This document shows, one piece after another, positions 6,228 to 13,964 of a DNA stretch of 16,948 nucleotides (within the stretch, counting starts at the first letter, position 1; every line of letters starts with the position of its first letter). Source of the stretch: an uncultured Terriglobus sp. (GTDB lineage: Bacteria; Acidobacteriota; Terriglobia; Terriglobales; Acidobacteriaceae); contig CALMRM010000062.1 of the NCBI GenBank assembly GCA_937871605.1, forward strand, positions 1-16,948. The letters are read 5' to 3'. A program made the position numbers and the translations under genes. The notes beneath the pieces were generated by a model, which saw only the letters and a list, made by a program, of their open reading frames with translations, did not search any database and was not told where the DNA came from.

Positions 6228-7103
6228 ATGCCGCATGTTTCGCGCAGAACACTACTGCAGGGCGGCGCGGCAGCCACCGTGCTTGCAGCCAGTCCCCTGC
6301 TTGCGGCGGAGCAGACGTCCGCTCAGCCTGCCGCGACCCCGCGCAAGGGCAACATCCGGCAGTCCGTCTGCAAAGGGCCGTACCCGAAGTTCACCGTCGA
6401 TGAACTCTGCCGGTACGGCGCTGAAATCGGCTTGAAGGGTGTGGACCTGCTGCAGCCGCAGGACTTTGCGGTGCCGAAGAAGTACGGCCTCGTCTGCACC
6501 ATGGGGTATGCCGGTGGCGTCAGCATCAAGGACGGCCTGAACCGCCCCGCAAATCACGCCGCCATTGAGGACGCGTTGCGCAAGGCGATTCCACTGGCCC
6601 AGGCAGCAGCTGTGCCCAACCTCATCACCTTTTCCGGCAACCGCAACGGCATGTCTGACGAAGAGGGTGCGCGCAATACGGTTACAGGACTGAACCGCGT
6701 CAAGCACATGCTGGAAGACGCCAATATCACCCTGTGCCTGGAACTGCTGAACAGCAAGGTGAACCACCCGGACTACATGGCGGACCACGCCGCGTGGGGC
6801 GTCCGCGTGATGCAGGAGGTGAACTCGCCCCGCTGCAAATTGCTGTACGACATCTACCACATGCAAATCATGGACGGTAACCTGATCGCCACGATCAAGC
6901 AGAACATCCAGTGGATTGGCCACTTCCACACCGGCGGTGTGCCCGGCCGCAACGACCTGAACGACCAGCAGGAAGTGCAGTGGGACGGCGTGATGCGCGG
7001 CATCGTCGCCACCGGCTTCACAGGCTATGTGGCCCATGAGTTCAAACCCCTGGGCGACCCGTATGCAGCGCTGCTGCAGGCGGTTAACCGGTGCGATGTG
7101 TAG
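6228..7103 (+). CDS. Tat-exported hydroxypyruvate isomerase-like / sugar isomerase-epimerase TIM-barrel protein
   Basis: A 291-residue xylose-isomerase-like TIM barrel (PF01261 type) of the hydroxypyruvate isomerase/sugar epimerase group. The N-terminus carries a twin-arginine signal (SRRTLLQGG, residues 5-13) followed by a hydrophobic stretch and AAEQTSAQ, so the folded enzyme is expected in the periplasm. Metal and catalytic residues are visible: Glu172 in LCLELLNSKVNH, Asp208 and His211 in LLYDIYHMQIMDGN, His234 in GHFHTGGVPGRND and Glu271 in VAHEFKP. The GHFHTGGVPGR loop and LLYDIYHMQ strand are typical of hydroxypyruvate-isomerase-type proteins. Given its neighbours it more likely acts on an oxidised sugar or glycoside than on hydroxypyruvate; that is inference. 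It is the first gene of an operon, with a 36-nt gap to the next gene. The substrate is uncertain; the fold and export are well supported. Confidence 0.88.
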   Translation: MPHVSRRTLLQGGAAATVLAASPLLAAEQTSAQPAATPRKGNIRQSVCKGPYPKFTVDELCRYGAEIGLKGVDLLQPQDFAVPKKYGLVCTMGYAGGVSIKDGLNRPANHAAIEDALRKAIPLAQAAAVPNLITFSGNRNGMSDEEGARNTVTGLNRVKHMLEDANITLCLELLNSKVNHPDYMADHAAWGVRVMQEVNSPRCKLLYDIYHMQIMDGNLIATIKQNIQWIGHFHTGGVPGRNDLNDQQEVQWDGVMRGIVATGFTGYVAHEFKPLGDPYAALLQAVNRCDV

Positions 7104-7139
7104 TCAGTACCAGCGGCACACCGAGTAAGGAATAAAACC

Positions 7140-7727
7140 ATGCAACGACGAGACGTGCTTCGCCTGCTGACCACCACTGCCATGGCTTCTGCCATGCCGC
7201 TTGAGATCCTGCAATCGCTGCGGCAGGCCCGGGCCGAGGTGGGCCCCTCGCGCGGCCTGCGCACGCTGAACCCGCACCAGAACGCCACGGTCACGCTCCT
7301 GAGCGAGCGCATCATCCCGGAGACGGACACGGCTGGCGCGAAGAGTACCAAGGTTAACGAGTTCATCGACCTCCTGCTGACCGAGTGGTATGACAAGCCT
7401 GACACCGACCGCTTTCTCCAGGGCATTGCCGAAGCAGACGCGGACAGCCGCAGGCACTTCGGCAAGGACTTTGTGGACTGCTCCACCGCGCAGCAAATCG
7501 AGCTGATGAAGAGCTGGGACAGCGCCGCCATGGACTACGCAAAGGCGAACAAGGCATCGCTGAACGCAAAGTTCGCCGCGCCGCCCGCCAACTTCTTCTA
7601 CACGGTCAAACGCCTGACTATTGTGGGGTATTACACGTCAGAGACCGGCTTCACCAAAGAACTGAAAGCTACCATCATCCCCCTGAAGCACGCGGGCTGC
7701 GCACCGCTGTCGGAGGCCCGCTCGTGA
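7140..7727 (+). CDS. Gluconate 2-dehydrogenase subunit 3-like protein (Tat-exported)
   Basis: A 195-residue protein of the gluconate 2-dehydrogenase subunit 3 family (PF13618). It starts MQRRDVLRLLTTTAMASAMP, a twin-arginine signal with a short hydrophobic region. It continues with the family's conserved entry LNPHQNATVTLLSERIIPET, then TKVNEFIDLLLTEWY and, near the end, FFYTVKRLTIVGYYTSETG. In known complexes this small subunit binds the flavoprotein subunit and carries it across the membrane by the Tat pathway, since the flavoprotein has no signal of its own. That fits here, because the next gene encodes a GMC flavoprotein without a signal peptide. AAGGAA at 7127-7132 lies seven bases before the ATG. 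Its TGA stop overlaps the GTG start of the next gene (GTGA, 7724-7727), which suggests coupled production of the two subunits. Confidence 0.9.
   Translation: MQRRDVLRLLTTTAMASAMPLEILQSLRQARAEVGPSRGLRTLNPHQNATVTLLSERIIPETDTAGAKSTKVNEFIDLLLTEWYDKPDTDRFLQGIAEADADSRRHFGKDFVDCSTAQQIELMKSWDSAAMDYAKANKASLNAKFAAPPANFFYTVKRLTIVGYYTSETGFTKELKATIIPLKHAGCAPLSEARS
7712..7716 (+). promoter_or_regulatory. Shine-Dalgarno for the overlapping GTG start of the GMC gene
   Basis: GGAGG lies seven bases before GTG 7724, inside the end of the subunit-3 gene. It supports the GTG start and the four-base overlap rather than a later ATG, because the FAD-binding fold begins only about ten residues into the protein. Confidence 0.75.
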
Positions 7728-9415
7728 ACATCGTTACAGGCAAGGCAAACACCTTTGACGCCATCGTGGTTGGCTCTGGCATGAGCGGCGGCTGGGCTGC
7801 AAAGGAGCTGACCGAAAAGGGCCTGCGCACACTGGTGCTGGAAGCTGGCGAAACCATTGTCCCCGAGCGTGACTACGTGGACCACCTGCCCGTGTGGGAC
7901 GTAAAGTTCCGCGGCCTGCGCGACCGCAAATATGAAGAGGTGTACCAACCCGTCCAGCGCCATATTGGCGATGAATGGAACTCCAAGTTCTTCGTCAATG
8001 ATGCAGACAATCCGTACACCACGCCCAAGGATTCACCGTACCTCTTTCTGCGTGGCCGCCATGTCGGTGGCCGCTCCATCATGTGGGGCAGGCAGTCGTA
8101 CCGCTGGAGCGACCTGGACTTTGAGGCCAACGCAAAGGACAGCCACGGTGTGGACTGGCCCATCCGCTACAAGGACATTGAGCCCTGGTACGACTATGTG
8201 GAGGAGTTCATTGGTGTGAGCGGTCAGGCGGAAGGCCTGCCACAGCTGCCGGACGGCAAGTTTCTGCCACCCTTTGAAATGAACTGCGCGGAAGTGGTGA
8301 TGAAGGCCGCCGTAGAGCAGAGGTTTCCGCAGCGAAAAGTCACCATTGGCCGCACTGCCATTCTCACCGTCGACCACAAAGGCCGCTACGCCTGCCACCA
8401 GTGCGGGCCGTGTGACCACGGCTGCATCACGCGGTCGTACTTCAGCAGCAACAGCTCGACCCTGCCCGCAGCAGAGGCCACCGGCAGGATGACGCTGCGG
8501 CCCATGAGCGTGGTGCACAGCCTCATCTACGACCCTGGCACGCGCCGCGTCACCGGTGTGCGCATCATCGACGCGACCACGCGCCGCAGCCTGGAGTTCC
8601 ACGCGAAACTCGTCTTCCTGTGCGCGTCCACGCTGGAGTCGGCGCGCATCCTGCTGAACTCCGCCAACAGCGACTTTCCGAACGGCCTGGCCAACTCGAG
8701 CGGCGAAGTGGGCCACAACCTCATGGATCACATCTTCCATAGCGGTGCCAGCGGCACCATGCCTGGCATGGAAGACCATGTGCAGTTAGGGAACCGTCCG
8801 AACGGTATCTACATTCCGCGCTTTCGCAACGTGCATGACAAACACCCGGATTTTGTGCGTGGCTATGGCTTCCAGGGCCGCGCGGCGCGGCAGAGCTGGT
8901 CACGCGGCACGGAGATGCCGGGCTTTGGTGTGGACTTCAAGCGCGCCTTGCGCGATCCGGGGCCGTGGCAAGTCACCATTGGCGCGTGGGGCGAGTGCCT
9001 GCCCGACCACAAGAACCACATGGCGCTGGATCACGACCGGGTCGATGCGTGGGGCGTGCCTACTATCCAGGTGAACCACACCTGGGGACCGAACGAACTC
9101 GCCATCCACAAGGATGCGCAGGTCACCGCGGCAGAGATGCTGGAGGCCGCAGGCGTCAAAGACATCGCACTGAGCACCGTGCCATCCATCCCGGGCGAGT
9201 GCATCCACGAGATGGGCAGTGCGCGCATGGGGCGCGACCCGAAAACGTCCGTGCTAAACAGTTACAACCAGGCGCACGACGTGAGCAACCTGTTCATCAC
9301 CGATGGCTCGTTCATGGCGTCCTCCTCCTGCGTCAACCCGTCGCTCACCTACATGGCCATGACCGCACGCGCCGTGGACCATGCCGTGACACTGATGAAG
9401 CGCGGTGAGATTTAA
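7724..9415 (+). CDS. GMC-family flavoprotein oxidoreductase (gluconate / glucoside dehydrogenase large subunit type)
   Basis: A 563-residue glucose-methanol-choline oxidoreductase that should oxidise a sugar or polyol using FAD. The dinucleotide fold is FDAIVVGSGMSGGWAAKEL (11-29) with Glu40 for the FAD ribose in LVLEAGE; the FAD-covering motif is GRHVGGRSIMWGRQSYRWSD (111-130). The active-site pair is His495 (IHEMGSARMG) and Asn538 (SCVNPSLTYMAM). A cluster of four cysteines, 224, 227, 230 and 234 (CHQCGPCDHGC), is found in the bacterial gluconate/glucoside dehydrogenase branch, where related enzymes carry an iron-sulfur cluster for electron transfer; here that is inference. There is no signal peptide, consistent with co-export by the Tat-tagged subunit 3 encoded just upstream. 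The usual third partner, a cytochrome c, is not in the operon. The closest known arrangement is the LacA/LacC-type glucoside 3-dehydrogenase. The substrate cannot be named. Confidence 0.92.
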   Translation: MNIVTGKANTFDAIVVGSGMSGGWAAKELTEKGLRTLVLEAGETIVPERDYVDHLPVWDVKFRGLRDRKYEEVYQPVQRHIGDEWNSKFFVNDADNPYTTPKDSPYLFLRGRHVGGRSIMWGRQSYRWSDLDFEANAKDSHGVDWPIRYKDIEPWYDYVEEFIGVSGQAEGLPQLPDGKFLPPFEMNCAEVVMKAAVEQRFPQRKVTIGRTAILTVDHKGRYACHQCGPCDHGCITRSYFSSNSSTLPAAEATGRMTLRPMSVVHSLIYDPGTRRVTGVRIIDATTRRSLEFHAKLVFLCASTLESARILLNSANSDFPNGLANSSGEVGHNLMDHIFHSGASGTMPGMEDHVQLGNRPNGIYIPRFRNVHDKHPDFVRGYGFQGRAARQSWSRGTEMPGFGVDFKRALRDPGPWQVTIGAWGECLPDHKNHMALDHDRVDAWGVPTIQVNHTWGPNELAIHKDAQVTAAEMLEAAGVKDIALSTVPSIPGECIHEMGSARMGRDPKTSVLNSYNQAHDVSNLFITDGSFMASSSCVNPSLTYMAMTARAVDHAVTLMKRGEI

Positions 9416-9711
9416 GGACGACAGCGACCATGACGTGCCTTTAGTGGAAGTCGTGTGACTGCATGGGCGCTGCTGTCACGGACAACTCCTGAATGCGAAT
9501 GGCGCGCACATGGATGACCGTGTCGATGTTTTGTAGCGTGCCTTCCAGAGGTGCTGGTAGTGGACGCTGTAGAACCACCGCGGTGAATTTAAGCGTTTGC
9601 TGTTGACATACCGCGTGTCGTTCAACGAGCCTCTTCGTATTCCACGGCACAAAAATGTTCGAGCGTACGTACCCCCTCGAACGTCATGCTGTATGAAGCA
9701 GGAGTGCTGCA
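9416..9711 (+). other. 296-nt intergenic region between the two plus-strand operons
   Basis: No convincing gene lies here. Minus-strand open frames exist (e.g. 9441-9650), but they lack ribosome sites and family features. A TTGACA hexamer at 9603-9608 has no -10 box at the right distance. A 7-bp inverted repeat sits at 9657-9682. There is no clear terminator after the GMC stop; a small GACAGCG/CGCTGCTGTC pairing (about 9421-9475) is imperfect and has no T-run. Confidence 0.5.
9657..9682. promoter_or_regulatory. 7-bp perfect inverted repeat before the TIGR03435 operon (operator or leader stem)
   Basis: GTTCGAG (9657-9663) and CTCGAAC (9676-9682) are exact inverted copies separated by 12 nt. 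The spacer contains the palindrome GTACGTAC. The repeat ends 29 nt before the ATG at 9712, just upstream of its ribosome site. The spacing of arm centres (19 nt) would suit a dimeric repressor, or the arms could form a stem in the mRNA leader. There is no direct evidence for either. Confidence 0.4.
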
Positions 9712-10905
9712 ATGAACGGGCGAAACCACCGGATAGAACGGCAGGGATGCAACGCACTGTTTGCCATGGGACTCATGCTTTCCGCATGCACCGTTCCCCT
9801 GCGTGTGGCTGCGGCGCAAACCTCAGCGCAGGCCGCATCAGCCAGCGGTATCGACGGCACGTGGCAGGGCACCCTGCACGCCCAGAGGGACCTGCGCCTT
9901 GTGCTAAAGATCAGCAAGGCCCAGGATGGCACTCTGCACTCCGTCTTCTATAGCATCGACGAGGGTGGTCAGTCCATTCCGGCCGAAACTACAGCAGTCA
10001 CAGGCAGTGTGCTGACGATCAAAATGGATGCCATGGATGGCAAGTTTGTCGGCAAACTAGCTTCGGACAACACCACCATCACAGGAGAATGGCCTCAGGG
10101 CGAAAGGTCGCTGCCGCTCATCCTGGTACGCGCCACCGCAGACACGGCGTGGAACATCCCGGAGCCACCGCCAAAAATCCAACCGATGGACCCCAAGGCA
10201 GACCCCAGCTTTGAGGTGGCCACCATCAAGCTCAGCGATCCCAACAGCCCCGGCAAGGGCTTTGGTGGACCTCCCGGCACATTTCAGACACGCAACACTA
10301 CGCTGAACGACCTGCTGATGTTCGCCTACCAGATCCAGATCAAGCAGATCGTCAACGCGCCGGGCTGGGCTGAGTCACAGAAGGTCGACATCATCGGCAA
10401 GCAGGACACGCCCGGTCAGGCCAGCGAGGCGCAGACACAGGCCATGATGCAAAAGCTGCTCCTCTCGCGCTTCGGGCTCAAGTTTCACATGGACAAAAAG
10501 GAGCTGCCTGCCTACATCCTCTCCGTCAGCAAGAGCGGCTCGAAACTAAAAACGAGCACAGGGGATCCGGGCACTCCAAGTGCGTTCTTCTTTCGGCAGC
10601 TTGGCGATCTGACTTTTCGCAACATCACTATGGAAGGCTTTTCCAAGTGGATGCAGACGGTGCTGGACCGTCCCGTGGTGAACCACACCGATCTGCAGGG
10701 CCGCTTCGATGGCAGGTTGAAGTGGAACCCCGATGAAAGTCAGTTCGCCATCTTCGGCGTCAAGGTCGTGCACAGCGATGCGCCGGATGCACCGCCCGAC
10801 TTGTACAAGGCGATTCAGGAGCAGATCGGTCTGCGGCTCGATGCTGGCAAGCCCAACGTGGACGTGATGGTGATCGACCACGTCGAAAAGCCGAGCGAAA
10901 ACTAG
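9712..10905 (+). CDS. TIGR03435 family ('soil-associated') secreted or lipid-anchored protein
   Basis: A 397-residue member of the TIGR03435 family, abundant in Acidobacteria and of unknown function. It has an N-terminal export signal (FAMGLMLSACTVPLRVAAAQ). LSAC fits a lipobox with Cys26, but cleavage after AAA is also possible. Next is a small beta-rich domain, about 46-141, from GIDGTWQGTLHAQRDLRLVL to LPLILVRAT, often found ahead of TIGR03435 in these bacteria. The TIGR03435 domain begins at FEVATIKLSDP (about 163), with TFQTRNTTLNDLLMFAYQI, LLLSRFGLKFHMDKKELPAY and LDRPVVNHTDLQGRFDGRLKW. It ends VDVMVIDHVEKPSEN, a recurring C-terminus in the family. GGAG at 9701-9704 lies seven bases before the ATG. 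It is the first of three tightly packed genes; the receptor gene starts 2 nt after its stop. Family assignment is secure; the role is unknown. Confidence 0.93.
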   Translation: MNGRNHRIERQGCNALFAMGLMLSACTVPLRVAAAQTSAQAASASGIDGTWQGTLHAQRDLRLVLKISKAQDGTLHSVFYSIDEGGQSIPAETTAVTGSVLTIKMDAMDGKFVGKLASDNTTITGEWPQGERSLPLILVRATADTAWNIPEPPPKIQPMDPKADPSFEVATIKLSDPNSPGKGFGGPPGTFQTRNTTLNDLLMFAYQIQIKQIVNAPGWAESQKVDIIGKQDTPGQASEAQTQAMMQKLLLSRFGLKFHMDKKELPAYILSVSKSGSKLKTSTGDPGTPSAFFFRQLGDLTFRNITMEGFSKWMQTVLDRPVVNHTDLQGRFDGRLKWNPDESQFAIFGVKVVHSDAPDAPPDLYKAIQEQIGLRLDAGKPNVDVMVIDHVEKPSEN

Positions 10906-10907
10906 GC

Positions 10908-13900
10908 ATGGTTCGCAGCTCCTGCTTCGGCATACGCGGGGTCGCGGCAGCGGCCCTGGCACTCACCGCGTGCGCCGCAACCGCTGCGGAGTACCACGGG
11001 CGCGTCCTGTTCTCTGGCCTGCCCGTCCCCGGTGCCACAGTCACGGTCACGCGCAACGGGCAAACGCTGTCCACGGTCACGGACACACAGGGCCTCTTCC
11101 AGTTTCCTGACATGGCTGCGGGCGAGTGGCACGTCTCCATCGCCATGTTCGGTTTTGCCCCGGTTGAGACGGCGGTGACGGTTCCCTCAACAGCAACAGC
11201 AGCGGTGGATCTGCAGATGCTGCCCCTGGCAGATGTGCTGGCACGCGCAGACAAGGCAAGCGCCGCGCCTGTCGCCATCGCGGTGCGCCGGACGGAGCAG
11301 CCCGTCGCCAAAAACACGCCCGCAGCCGGCGAGAGCGCACCACCTCCACCCGCCAGCAGCGAGCCCGACCGTGGCGCAGACGGCATGCTGATCAACGGTA
11401 GCGAGAGCAACGCCGCCACGTCGAAGTATTCCATCTCACCGGCGTTCGGCACACGGCGGGCTGGCACCAAGGCGCTGTACACGGGCAGCCTGGGCGCGCA
11501 GTTGAGTAACTCGGCCTTTGACGCGCGGCCCTACTCGCTGACCGGCCTCCAGGTGCCCAAGGCATCGTACAACCGCTTTACCGGGACCGCGACCATCGGC
11601 GGCCCCATCCGCATTCCGCACCTCTTCTACAACGGACCGACCTTCTTCGTCGGCTACCAGTGGACCCGCGACCGCGAAGCGGACACGCTGCCCGGCCTGG
11701 TGCCCACAGTGGCACAGCGCGCGGGCGACCTGTCCGGCACCGTCACCTCGCAGGGCACACCGGTGTCGCTGGTGAACCCGGCAACAGGTCTGCCCTACAC
11801 CGGTGCTGTGCCCATCAGCCCACAGGCCGCTGCCCTGCTGCAGCTGTACCCGCTGCCCAACCTGGCAGGCAACACCCGCTACAACTATCAGACGCAGGTG
11901 CTGAACGGCACGCACGTGGACGCGCTGCAAAGCCGGTTAGACAAGAGCATTGGCCGCCGCGACAGCTTTTACGGCGGGTTCGCCTTTCGTAGCGTGCGGT
12001 CTGACAGCGAAAACCTGTTCCACTTTCGCGACACGCGGGACACGCTTGGGATCGACACCAACGTGAACTGGTCGCATCGCTTTCCGCACCAGATCCTGCT
12101 GGAAACCGGCTATCGCTTCAGCCGTCTGCGCACCGGAATCACTCCTTACTTCGCCGGGCACGCAAACATCTCCAGCAACGCGGGCATCACCGGCAATGAC
12201 CAGGACAGCCGCGAGTGGGGCCCACCCAATCTGCAATTCAGCAGCGGCATCGCCGGGCTGACCGATATTCAGAGCCAGTTCAATCGCAACCGCACCGATG
12301 CCGTGTCCGCCACGGGCACGTGGAATCATCGCAGGCATGTGGTCAAGGTAGGCTTCGACTTTCGGCGGCAGGAGTTCAACCAGTTGCAGCAGGAAAACCC
12401 GCGCGGCAACTTCACCTTTACAGGCGCGGCCACGCAGGGTACAGGCACCACCGGCTCCGACTTTGCAGATTTTCTGTTTGGCGTGCCAGACACCAGCCAG
12501 CTCGCCTTCGGCAATGCAGACAAGTATTTTCGCCAGTCCGTGACAGATGTGTACGTCAACGACGACTGGCGCGTGCAGCCGAATCTGACGATCGATACCG
12601 GCCTGCGCTGGGATTACGGCGCACCCATGACGGAGCTGAAAGGCAGGCTGGTGAACCTGGATGTGGCACCGGGCTTTGCGGCGGTAGCACCGGTGCTGGG
12701 CAGCAGCTCCACGGGCACGCTTACCGGGCAGACATACCCGTCGTCGCTGGTGCGTCCGGACTACCGCAAATTCCAGCCGCGGGTCGCGCTCTCCTGGCGT
12801 CCGCTGCCCACCTCGCCGCTGGTAGTGCGCGCCGGGTACGGCATCTACGTGGACACGTCCATTTACCTGAACAGCGCACAGTCCCTGTCGCAGCAGTCGC
12901 CGCTGTCTAAGAGCCTGAGCGTGTCCAACAGCAGCACGTGCCCGCTCACGCTGGCGAACGGCTTTCGCGACTGCGCTGGCACCACCGCAAATACCTTTGG
13001 CATCGACCCGAACTTCCGCACTGGCTACGCGCAAACGTGGCGGCTGTCAGCCCAGCAGGATTTGCCAGGCTCTCTGGTGATGACGGCCACCTACCTGGGC
13101 ACCAAGGGCACGCGCGGCCCGCAGGAATTTCTGCCAAACACCGATGCGCCCGGTGCAACTGCGTTCTGCGCCAGCTGCCCGCGGGGCTTTGTGTACCGCA
13201 CCAGCAACGGCGATTCCATTCGTCATGCGGGCGAGGTGCAGGTGCGACGTCGCCTGCGCAGCGGGCTTACCGCAACGCTGGACTACGTGTACGCCCACTC
13301 CATCGACAACGTGTCGCTGCTAGGCGGCACGGGCTACACCTCGTTCGGCAGCACCACGGATGTGACGCAACCAGCGGAATCGGTCGCACAAAACTGGCAG
13401 GACCTGCGTGCGGAACGCAGCCGCTCCAGCTTTGACCAGCGCCACCTGCTGAAGCTCACGTTCCAGTACACAACCGGGGTAGGCGCGCGTGGCGGCACCT
13501 TTCTGACCGGCTGGCGCGGCACCCTGCTGAAGAACTGGACGCTGGGGAGCCAGTTCTCTGCCGGGTCCGGACTGCCGCAAACACCCATCTACTTTGAACC
13601 CGTACCCGGCACCGGCTTTACCGGCATCATCCGGCCAAATCGTACGGCTGCTTCGCTGTACACCGGCCCGGCTGGATACTTTTTGAATGCCGCGGCGTAC
13701 AGCGCACCCACAGCCGGGCAGTGGGGCACCGCCGGTCGCTACTCCATCGAGGGGCCCGACGCCGTCACGCTCGATTCGTCGGCCGCACGCACCTTCAAGC
13801 TTCGGGACCGCAGCAGCTTCGACCTGCGCCTGGATGCGACCAACGTGCTGAACCACGTGGTGTACACCGGCTGGAACACGATCACCAACAGCACCACCTT

Positions 13901-13964
13901 CGGCCTGCCTGCCAACACACGGGCCATGCGCAGTGTGGAACTCAGCGGGAGGCTGCGCTTCTGA
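10908..13964 (+). CDS. Oar-like TonB-dependent receptor with carboxypeptidase-regulatory N-terminus
   Basis: A 1018-residue outer-membrane receptor of the acidobacterial Oar-like type. A signal peptide (GVAAAALALTACAATAA) ends near residue 27. A carboxypeptidase-regulatory-like beta-sandwich follows, about 28-105 (AEYHGRVLFSGLPVPGATVT, TDTQGLFQFPDMAAGEW), then a Pro/Ala-rich linker with PPPPASSEP. A plug-like region contains GSLGAQLSNSAFDARPYSL and GTATIGGPIRIPHLFYNGP. Then comes a long barrel with Oar hallmarks such as FFVGYQWTRDREADTLPGLV, FADFLFGVPDTSQLAFGN, NDDWRVQPNLTIDTGLRWDY, FQPRVALSWRPLP and FDLRLDATNVLNHVVYTGW. It ends RSVELSGRLRF with the terminal Phe for BAM. No clear TonB box is visible. 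The start is 2 nt after the previous stop with only a weak ribosome site, implying coupling. Its TGA overlaps the next ATG by one base. Substrate unknown; such receptors may import glycans or large molecules. Confidence 0.93.
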   Translation: MVRSSCFGIRGVAAAALALTACAATAAEYHGRVLFSGLPVPGATVTVTRNGQTLSTVTDTQGLFQFPDMAAGEWHVSIAMFGFAPVETAVTVPSTATAAVDLQMLPLADVLARADKASAAPVAIAVRRTEQPVAKNTPAAGESAPPPPASSEPDRGADGMLINGSESNAATSKYSISPAFGTRRAGTKALYTGSLGAQLSNSAFDARPYSLTGLQVPKASYNRFTGTATIGGPIRIPHLFYNGPTFFVGYQWTRDREADTLPGLVPTVAQRAGDLSGTVTSQGTPVSLVNPATGLPYTGAVPISPQAAALLQLYPLPNLAGNTRYNYQTQVLNGTHVDALQSRLDKSIGRRDSFYGGFAFRSVRSDSENLFHFRDTRDTLGIDTNVNWSHRFPHQILLETGYRFSRLRTGITPYFAGHANISSNAGITGNDQDSREWGPPNLQFSSGIAGLTDIQSQFNRNRTDAVSATGTWNHRRHVVKVGFDFRRQEFNQLQQENPRGNFTFTGAATQGTGTTGSDFADFLFGVPDTSQLAFGNADKYFRQSVTDVYVNDDWRVQPNLTIDTGLRWDYGAPMTELKGRLVNLDVAPGFAAVAPVLGSSSTGTLTGQTYPSSLVRPDYRKFQPRVALSWRPLPTSPLVVRAGYGIYVDTSIYLNSAQSLSQQSPLSKSLSVSNSSTCPLTLANGFRDCAGTTANTFGIDPNFRTGYAQTWRLSAQQDLPGSLVMTATYLGTKGTRGPQEFLPNTDAPGATAFCASCPRGFVYRTSNGDSIRHAGEVQVRRRLRSGLTATLDYVYAHSIDNVSLLGGTGYTSFGSTTDVTQPAESVAQNWQDLRAERSRSSFDQRHLLKLTFQYTTGVGARGGTFLTGWRGTLLKNWTLGSQFSAGSGLPQTPIYFEPVPGTGFTGIIRPNRTAASLYTGPAGYFLNAAAYSAPTAGQWGTAGRYSIEGPDAVTLDSSAARTFKLRDRSSFDLRLDATNVLNHVVYTGWNTITNSTTFGLPANTRAMRSVELSGRLRF

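Noticed and set aside
8033..8779. A 248-codon minus-strand open frame inside the GMC gene
   Set aside because: Composition (Ala, Val, His, Arg-rich) and position opposite conserved FAD-binding segments mark it as a shadow frame.
9603..9608. TTGACA, a perfect -35 hexamer before the TIGR03435 operon
   Set aside because: No -10-like sequence occurs 15-19 nt downstream; the nearest AT-rich hexamer (TCGTAT, 9635) is 26 nt away.
9441..9650. A 69-codon minus-strand open frame in the intergenic region 9416-9711
   Set aside because: It is not opposite a gene, so I considered it, but there is no ribosome site, no recognisable domain and an overlapping frame (9476-9757) of equal merit.
11937..13034. 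A 365-codon minus-strand open frame inside the TonB-receptor gene
   Set aside because: Antisense shadow of a well-supported receptor; no ribosome site, domain or signal is visible.
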